NCBI RefSeq assembly: GCF_001316245.1 | Contig: NZ_BBDM01000008.1 | Location: 59,657 to 123,656 of the forward strand | DNA: 64,000 nt | Direction: 5' to 3' | Source of the DNA: Vulcanisaeta sp. JCM 14467 | GTDB lineage: Archaea; Thermoproteota; Thermoprotei; Thermoproteales; Thermocladiaceae | Shown here: one piece after another, positions 58,532 to 64,000 of the stretch | How positions within the stretch are numbered: position 1 is the first letter of the stretch | Layout: each line of letters starts with the position of its first letter | Program-made: the position numbers and the translations under genes | Notes under the pieces: generated by a model | What the model saw: the letters and a program-made list of their open reading frames with translations, nothing else | Database searches by the model: none | What the model was told of the DNA's origin: nothing

Positions 58532-59757
58532 AGGTTAGGGGCTGGATCTAATCATGTGAATTCAAATAAATATAAAAAAATATAATTTTTATTCTAATAT
58601 AGACAAATCACTAATTGAAGCAAATAAGTTATTCTAAATTAACATAAAATCTTAGTTTAAAATTAAGGACCGAGACCTATCCTCGTGGAGATTAAGGATA
58701 AGGTCATGATAGATAGGGTGAGTAAGGACTTGATCATCCTGAGGTATAACGACACTGCGACCAAGCACTTTGAGGCGTTGTGGGAGATACCTGAGGGTGT
58801 CACGTATAATGCGTACCTGTTAATTAATGGTAACACTACTATACTCTTTGATACCTGGAAGAAGGGTTTAGATAATGAATTCCTAAATGCCCTAAGCTCA
58901 GTAGTAAATATTCGTGACCTGGACTACGTGGTAGTTCACCACATGGAGTCCGACCATAGTGACGTGGTGAAGACGCTATATGAGGCAAAGGGATATAACA
59001 TTCATTGGGCATTCCATGGCAGGTAAACTAATGAGGAACCTTTATGGAATTAGCCTAGGTTTAAGGCAGTTAGGGATGGGGAGACCCTTAACACAGGGAA
59101 TTACCAGTTGATGTTTATTCACGTGCCGTGGCTCCACTGACCCGAGACCATGGTCACCTACATACCTCAAATAAGGACCTTATTAACCTGCGACGTATTC
59201 GGTGCATATACAATACCCAGGTCCACGTTCCTTGAGGATTTAAGCGATGAGTATGTATCATCAATGAGAAAGTACTTCACTAACATAATAGGTTTTTACA
59301 GGGATAATGTGACCAAAAACCTCGATAAGGTATTAACATGACCAAAGGCGCCATAGACGTAATAGCGCCATCTCACGGCGCAGTAATTAGGGGTAATGCC
59401 GTGAGAAGGGCCTAGACCTTTATAGGGAATTTGCACTAAAGACGTCGGTTGGTAAGAAGATTGTGGTCGTGTACTCCTCAATGTATGGTTTCATAGACAG
59501 CGTGATGAACCATATCGTTACCAGGCTCAGTGATTGAGAGTTTAGTGTTAATATCTACAGGTTTACTGATAAAGAAAGGGTAGGCATTGGAGACTTAATT
59601 GGAGACGCAAATAATGCACTAGGTATAGTCCTCGGTATATCCACATATGATACAGAACCATTCCCATTAATGGACTATGTAATTAATCTATTAGTAAGGA
59701 AGTTGAGGGGTGGAAAGCCAATACTGATAATAACGGATTACGGCTGAGACAGAATCA

Positions 59758-59990
59758 ATGGTTAGGGTTGTTTAAGGTTGTTTGAGCCCTTTTAGGGCTA
59801 TTAGGTAGGCTGATGCGGTGCTCAGAGGGATACGCTCAGGAAGGCTTAAAACCCACTAAAGCGACGAAGTAAGCCAGTGGGCCTTGGGTGCGCGAGGGTG
59901 GTTCAAACCGCCGCAGCCCGCCCAGGGCCGTGCCGTGGTGAACCCGACGGTGGAAAACCACCGCCAGGGCGAGCGGCGATGTGGTGCTTA
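59758..59990 (-). mobile_element. deleted TnpB-type element (MITE-like) inside the flavodiiron gene
   Basis: It starts ATGGTTAGGGT, like the full element at 5131, then carries on the minus strand the last codons of a tnpB (TASAYLIALKGLKQP, stop just after) and passes directly into a GC-rich, hairpin-forming block equal in layout to the other end of the full element. Nearly all of tnpB is missing. The host gene reads through on both sides (DYG...DRI before, DVVLRHVRARLEKAGF after), so insertion was clean. It could only move with proteins supplied by others. Confidence 0.75.
59875..59990 (+). ncRNA. second copy of the candidate structured RNA
   Basis: CGGTGG-AAAA-CCACCG (59948-59963) takes the place of GCGGT-TAAAT-ACCGC in the full element, and GCCCAGGG, TGAACCC and GAGCGG stay in the same order. 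Stem sequence differs but pairing is kept. A TATA-like AGGCTTAAAACCC lies near 59842-59854. The candidate is retained even though tnpB is gone. Strand and expression are not shown by sequence. Confidence 0.35.
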
Positions 59991-60175
59991 GGCACGTGAG
60001 GGCTAGGCTTGAGAAGGCGGGTTTTACGGTGATAGATGCAATAAGTATAAATGGGATGCCGACAAAGGACGACCTAGATAGAATAGACACAGCCCTGCAA
60101 AACTTCAAGCAGGCGATAAGTCAGTAGTCCATATTAGTTCCAAGTAGGATAAACGCTCCCAATACCCAGCACCAA

Positions 60176-60186
60176 AAATTTAAAAA
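60176..60186 (+). promoter_or_regulatory. TATA box of tRNA-Asn
   Basis: AAAATTTAAAAAGG stands about 25-30 bp before the mature tRNA end. Confidence 0.55.
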
Positions 60187-60207
60187 GGCGAAAACCATTC
60201 CTAACTC

Positions 60208-60283
60208 GCCGCCGTAGCTCAGCCCGGTAGAGCGGCGGGCTGTTAACCCGTAGGTCCCGGGTTCAAATCCCGCGGCGGCGCCA
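60208..60283 (+). tRNA. tRNA-Asn (anticodon GTT), one base apparently missing in the T stem
   Basis: Acceptor GCCGCCG pairs with CGGCGGC, the anticodon loop CTGTTAA gives GTT, and CCA is encoded. The T arm reads CCGGG-TTCAAAT-CCCG: the 3' strand has four bases in place of five. One more G (CCCGG) would make a perfect stem. As the only visible tRNA-Asn and in view of many GG-to-G losses here, an error is likely. A tyrosine recombinase gene follows in the same direction, so the 3' end may be its attachment site. Confidence 0.93.
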
Positions 60284-60375
60284 CATACCTTTCAGTTGCT
60301 CTGTTTCCGTGTTATGGTTCAACGCATTTCGTGTTATAGAATCCTTAAATATGGCCCTGTCCATTTAGGGACAGT

Positions 60376-61656
60376 ATGGTTGATTGCCAACTCTATGACC
60401 TCAGTAAGATTTCGAATGATATTCGTGTTAAAATTATTAACTACGTTATGGAGCAGAAGCATGTTAGGGCTAGGGACCTGGGTGTCACGCTTAACCTCAT
60501 TAGTATGATTAGGAGTGATAAGAGGCGTGTCACCGAGACTTATTATGCAGGGCCATGGCTTACTTATCGGCTGAGGAATTGGCTAAATTACTCGGTGAAA
60601 TCCCTGAGGTTGAGCCCGCGAGCGTTGGTGATATTATTCGTGTTGTTGTGCGTGCACGTGCCGATAAGGACTTCAGGGATTTACTAATGTCTTACCTCGA
60701 GCGTTACCTTGGCGAGTACATTAGGAGTGTTGGTAAGCAGTGGGTTGTGACTGAGGATGACATTAATGAGTTCGTTAGGGTTAAGAAGCTCGAGGGTGTT
60801 ACTGAGAAGACCATACGTGACGAGGTTCATTATATCCGTGAGGCGTTGGCGGAGATGAATTGAACCTTATCTCCTGAGAACATTAGGGAGTACCTCGCGA
60901 GCCTGGCTGAGGATGGTGAGGAGTACGTGCTCAAGCACACGACTTACAGCCTGAAGTCCTTCCTAAAGACGGTTCTAAGGCCCAGGGACCCTGGGTTGTT
61001 CATGAACCTATACAGCGTGTTCACAGTGTACAAACCAAAGAACCACAGCAGGACTAAGCCACCCAGCATCGAGGAGCTAAGGCAAATACTCACGAGGATT
61101 GAGTCAATTGAGGCAAAAACCTACTTCTTAATCTTGGCAGAGACCGGCTTGAGACCAGGCGAGCCATTCCTAGTCACTATGGATGATGTTGACCTGGAGC
61201 ACGGTATGCTTAGGATTGGGAAGGTCACCGAGACTAAGAGGGCCTTTGTTGCTTTTCTGAGGCCAGAGACCCTTGAGTTCATTAGGCGTGAGTACCTGCC
61301 TAGGCGTGAGACATTCCTTAGTGGTGTCACGAAGCGATAACAGCCAGCAACCTATTCAATGGCCAGGTCATTGAGAGGTTTAAGTCAAGGTTCCTACCCT
61401 TCGACCAGGGCCGATTGAGGAGGGAAATCAAGGATGCCGCTAGGCAGGTTCTAAACCGTGACTTCGAGCTTTATGAGCTTAGGAAATTCTTCACAACCTG
61501 GATGATTAGCCACGGGGTTCCCGAGTCAATTGTGAATACCCTCCAGGGTAGGGCTCCACCGAGTGAGTACAGGTACTCATTGAGCATTACTGGAGCCCAA
61601 GACACGAAGAGTTGAGGAAATGGTATTTAGAGTATGCACCGTGTTTATTGTGCTGA
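60376..61656 (+). CDS. int: tyrosine recombinase (integrase), frame broken several times
   Basis: An N-terminal DNA-binding helix region (ARDLGVTLNLISMIRS) and a SAM-like core (TEKTIRDEVHYIREALAEMN, TYSLKSFLKTVLRPRDPGL) lead to the catalytic domain: LILAETGLRPGEPFLVTMDD (first Arg), YELRKFFTTWMISHGVPESI (HxxR-type block with Leu-Arg-Lys) and RVLIEHYWSPRHEELRKWYL with the Tyr nucleophile in HYW or later. Losses of one G near 60534, 61334 and 61573 and a tangle near 60860 account for the frames. Restored it has about 427 residues. Being 93 bases after tRNA-Asn and in line with it, it is most likely the integrase of an element inserted there. Confidence 0.85.
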
Positions 61657-61676
61657 TTTATTGCTGAAGAGTCTCT

Positions 61677-63655
61677 TTACCGCCGTTGTCTACGTGACCT
61701 GGTTATTAAGACTGCGGCTATAGCGATTGCTGCGGCTGGTCCTCCGTACATTGCACCGGTTAGTGCCCAGTTGATTTGCCACTGCACGTTTATGCTCATT
61801 GGCTTACTGACCGTGATCGTATAGCCTGGCTCGCTCATGAACACGCCGTTACCGAACACGGTGGCTGGTGCTATGCTAAGCACAACGCCAGGCTCAACCA
61901 AGCACTGAACTGCGTGATTCTAGTGCCGTTTAGGATCACTGGATACTCACTAGTTATGGATACGAAGTATTGGCGTTGGAAGTCCGTGGCTGGGATGTTG
62001 ATGCTCAGTGGCGAGTACGCAGTCTCCGTCTCGTTACTACCTAGGTAAATGAGCCTAGTGCCGTTGCTAAACGTGTATATGCTGTTCACGTAGATGCTGA
62101 TGGTGCTTCCACTCGGAACCCACTCGGTGAAGAGCATGGTTGTCTCTGTTTCGTTGTACGTCTTGATCGTGACCGGCACTGGGCTACTCACATTGACTAG
62201 GTAGTAGGTGCCATAGCTCGTCGTGACGTCATAACTGGCGAAGTTGCTGCTCGGCGTTATGGTGACCACATTACTACTCTGTAGTGCGCCGTTCACGTAA
62301 ACTCCAGTTAGTACGTACTCAGTGCCTGGGCCGCCAGGCACGACCGTTGGGAATGAGAATGATGTTGGCGTCGTTACGTACCCACTCCACATCTCGCCAG
62401 TCACTGGGTTAAAGATGGAAACGTACGTCATTGGCAGTGTTGGTGTTGACATAGTGCTCGTTAGGAATGTACTTGCACTGCTTGGTAACGAACCAGTAGT
62501 TACGTAAATAAAGCCATTGGGCAAGATACTGCTGGTTAGGTCTGTGGCTGCTTCGGCAGTGTCCCAACCATTCATGAATAAGTCGCCGTAGGGCTTCCAG
62601 GTATCGCCGCTGCGGTAAAGCAGGGCTAGGTAGGCACTCAATGAGTTGAACGTGGTGTACTCGCTATTTGCGTAACCTGCGAATACGAATTCGGTATCGA
62701 TCGCATTGTTTGATGGCGTTAGAGTATTGGGCTGGGATGTAATGAATGCGTTGGTCACGGGCTTGGGCGTGTATATTGTGATTGTATCGTAGCAGTCGAA
62801 GCTAGGTGGGTAGTACACACTACCGCTCTGGATAATGGCGTAACAGAAGGAGACCTCAAGCGGGTTCACACTAACAAGCTTGATCAATAAGTAGCCAGCG
62901 AGTGGCAATGAGTATGCCTGGAATGACGTGCTATAGCCATAGTAGTAACCAGTTGATGAGTTACTGACGTAGCCATTCCCAGTGATTGTTGAGTTGCTGA
63001 GGATGAGCTCAGTGCTTGTGTAGTTCCACACGTTATCGACAAAGTTGTATTCCTCACTATTGGTTATGAAGCTGATCGTGTCTTGAAGCCAGTAGTACTG
63101 TGTCGTGCCATCGGCAAGTTGAACCTCAAGGACGGCATTCAATTGTAGGCTAGCACCTGAATTCGGCACGTTGAATTGGCTCTCGCCGTTTGGGTTGTAG
63201 GCGCTGATGCTCGTGACGTTGAAGAAGCCCAATACCTCAGTCGTGCTCGCAGGCTCAAAACTAGACCCGCCAATTGGTGCGCCTTGACCCGCTATCTCAT
63301 AAAGCGTTGTCTTACCCTGGCAGGAGCCTGTGCTTGGCACAATGACTAGGTAGTCGCCGATGCTCGGCACCTGTATTGCCAATGAGGACTGTGGCTGGAT
63401 TACCCAACTGCCAATGGCGTAGGTACTACTTCCCTGACTCATTGCTTGGTACTCACTGGGCGTCATTAGGTAAATCGTGTATGTCTCACTGCCATAGTTG
63501 TAAAGGATTACGTATGACTCATTGACCTGCCCATACCACCAACATGGTGGCGAGCTCACGTAAACGCCCTGGGCGTGGGTGGGCATTGCCGTGAATACGA
63601 TGATTAATGACGCAGTTATTACGGTTAATATGAGTCCTACGCCAGCCCTCATCAA
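61677..63655 (-). CDS. thermopsin-like acid protease (peptidase A5 family)
   Basis: A signal peptide (GLILTVITASLIIVFTAMPT) is followed by the thermopsin core: LQLNAVLEVQLADGTTQYYW, LQDTISFITN, FVDNVWNYTSTEL, AYSLPLAGYLLIKL, and TEFVFAGYANSEYTTF. Two or three Ig-like segments follow, then a C-terminal membrane helix (LTGAMYGGPAAAIAIAAVLI) with a basic end, in a frame shifted near 61905. Restored length is about 660 residues. Thermopsins are secreted, pepstatin-insensitive proteases active in hot acid. The C-terminal anchor would keep this one on the cell surface. It lies between the integrase gene and a loose copy of the integrase 3' end. Confidence 0.85.
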
Positions 63656-63749
63656 GAGTATTTAATTTTCAAAATATTTAAGTAATGCAGTAATTGAGCA
63701 GGCTCATGAAATCCCTCATCTTCCACAGCATTGATGATTAACCATTAAA

Positions 63750-63842
63750 ATGCAAGCCCTCATCGAGCACTACTGGTCACCTAGGCATGAGGAGCTTAAG
63801 AAGTGGTACCTAGAGCATGCACCATGCTTGCTCTGTGACTGA
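63750..63842 (+). pseudogene. isolated copy of the integrase 3' end
   Basis: MQALIEHYWSPRHEELKKWY then LEHAPCLLCD is nearly the same as the last 27 residues of the integrase at 60376-61656 (IEHYWSPRHEELRKWYLEYA). At the DNA level it is clearly diverged, mostly at third positions, so it comes from a related integrase and not from a recent copy of this one. Nothing of the rest of the gene remains upstream. Confidence 0.8.
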
Positions 63843-63951
63843 GTGATGTGAAGTAGGTACATGTATCGTAATGCTAATATTCTATAAGCCTGTTACGTAG
63901 TTGTGTTGAGTGAATGTTTTAATATTTTGTTTCTTGCCTTTCTTTATTTGT

Positions 63952-64000
63952 ATGGATGGTGATTCGTTGGTTGGTGGTTTGGGTTGTTTGGTTGATGGTG
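63952..64000 (+). CDS. possible start of a gene cut by the window edge
   Basis: An ATG begins MDGDSLVGGLGCLVDG and the frame is open to the last base. The DNA is T- and G-rich. Only 16 codons are visible, so it may not be a gene. Confidence 0.25.
   Translation, partial: MDGDSLVGGLGCLVDG

Larger units (their letters stand above)
58685..60127 (+). pseudogene. flavodiiron protein (FprA-like), inactivated
   Basis: The metallo-beta-lactamase part is readable: WEIPEGVTYNAYLLING, DLDYVVVHHMESDHSDVVKT (diiron HxExD), HVPWLH-PETMVTYIPQIRT, LTCDVFGAY and VIAPSHGAVIRG. The flavodoxin part follows: KKIVVVYSSMYGFIDSVMNH, LGISTYDTEPFPLMDY and ILIITDYG. TGA stands where Trp is expected at 59138, 59535 and 59745, several frames are shifted, and a 0.23-kb element is inserted at 59758. 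The tail EKAGFTVIDAISINGMPTKD resumes after it. The GTG start at 58685 follows a TATA-like GTTTAAAATT. These enzymes reduce O2 or NO; the gene is now dead. Confidence 0.9.

Noticed and set aside
53842..59747. TGA read as tryptophan throughout this organism
   Set aside because: TGA ends glmS exactly at the canonical NLAKTVTVE terminus and also ends gdhA, so it works as stop. The polymerase TGA is better explained by run-length errors to Leu, and the others lie in one dead gene.
1..64000. CRISPR arrays
   Set aside because: No regularly spaced repeats of 24-37 bp were noticed, and no cas genes are present.
1..64000. Replication origin near the clamp and polymerase genes
   Set aside because: No orc1/cdc6 gene and no repeated origin-box-like motifs were seen in the intergenic regions around PCNA or polymerase B.

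Overview
The window reads as chromosome of a hyperthermophilic, probably acidophilic crenarchaeon of the Thermoproteales; a Vulcanisaeta- or Caldivirga-like organism fits best (inference). Supporting signs are eS26, uS13, a crenarchaeal B1-type DNA polymerase, an archaeal PCNA, class I CCA-adding enzyme, Nep1, TiaS, Tpt1, PaREP1 and PaRep2b-like families, a thermopsin-type protease, encoded CCA on tRNAs, and TATA boxes about 25-30 bp before start codons (leaderless transcripts).

Layout. 0-8 kb is accessory: a PaRep2b-like gene abutting a cut MFS gene, a tRNA-Ala/PaREP1 pair, a large secreted protein, and an amidohydrolase broken by a TnpB element. 8-25 kb is mostly metabolism and information processing: Mo oxidoreductase, radical SAM enzyme, eS26, an FHA protein facing a membrane Ser/Thr kinase, acylphosphatase, NUDIX, CoA transferase, Tpt1, a second tRNA-Ala/PaREP1 pair, Clp1-like kinase, glycerate kinase, translin-like protein and an APC permease. 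25-28 kb holds protoglobin and a patch of gene remnants. 28-58 kb is a dense core: DUF2258, DUF211, SdhA, DUF373, Trm-G10-like methylase, hexulose-phosphate synthase, CCA enzyme, uS13, Nep1, GlmS plus two sugar nucleotidyltransferases, PCNA, TiaS, aconitase X, a CobQ-like protein, DNA polymerase B, a CDP-alcohol phosphatidyltransferase, PadR and glutamate dehydrogenase. 58-64 kb is accessory again: a dead flavodiiron gene with a deleted TnpB-type element inside, then tRNA-Asn, a tyrosine recombinase, a thermopsin-like protease and a loose copy of the recombinase 3' end.

A warning governs the whole annotation. More than 35 genes or gene parts, including essential single-copy ones (glmS, polB, tiaS) and even tRNA-Asn, are interrupted by what look like single-base losses inside short runs of the same base, most often GG to G, GGG to GG or CCC to CC. 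Restoring one base repairs the reading frame each time. I therefore read most of these breaks as consensus sequence errors and give whole-gene coordinates spanning them. True damage is limited to genes hit by insertions, truncations or several substitutions (amidohydrolase, flavodiiron gene, MFS fragment, 26-28 kb remnants).

The most interesting candidate for something undescribed is the pair of TnpB-type elements. Both keep a GC-rich, hairpin-forming region at the end next to the tnpB start, with an apparently compensated stem, even though one copy has lost nearly all of tnpB.
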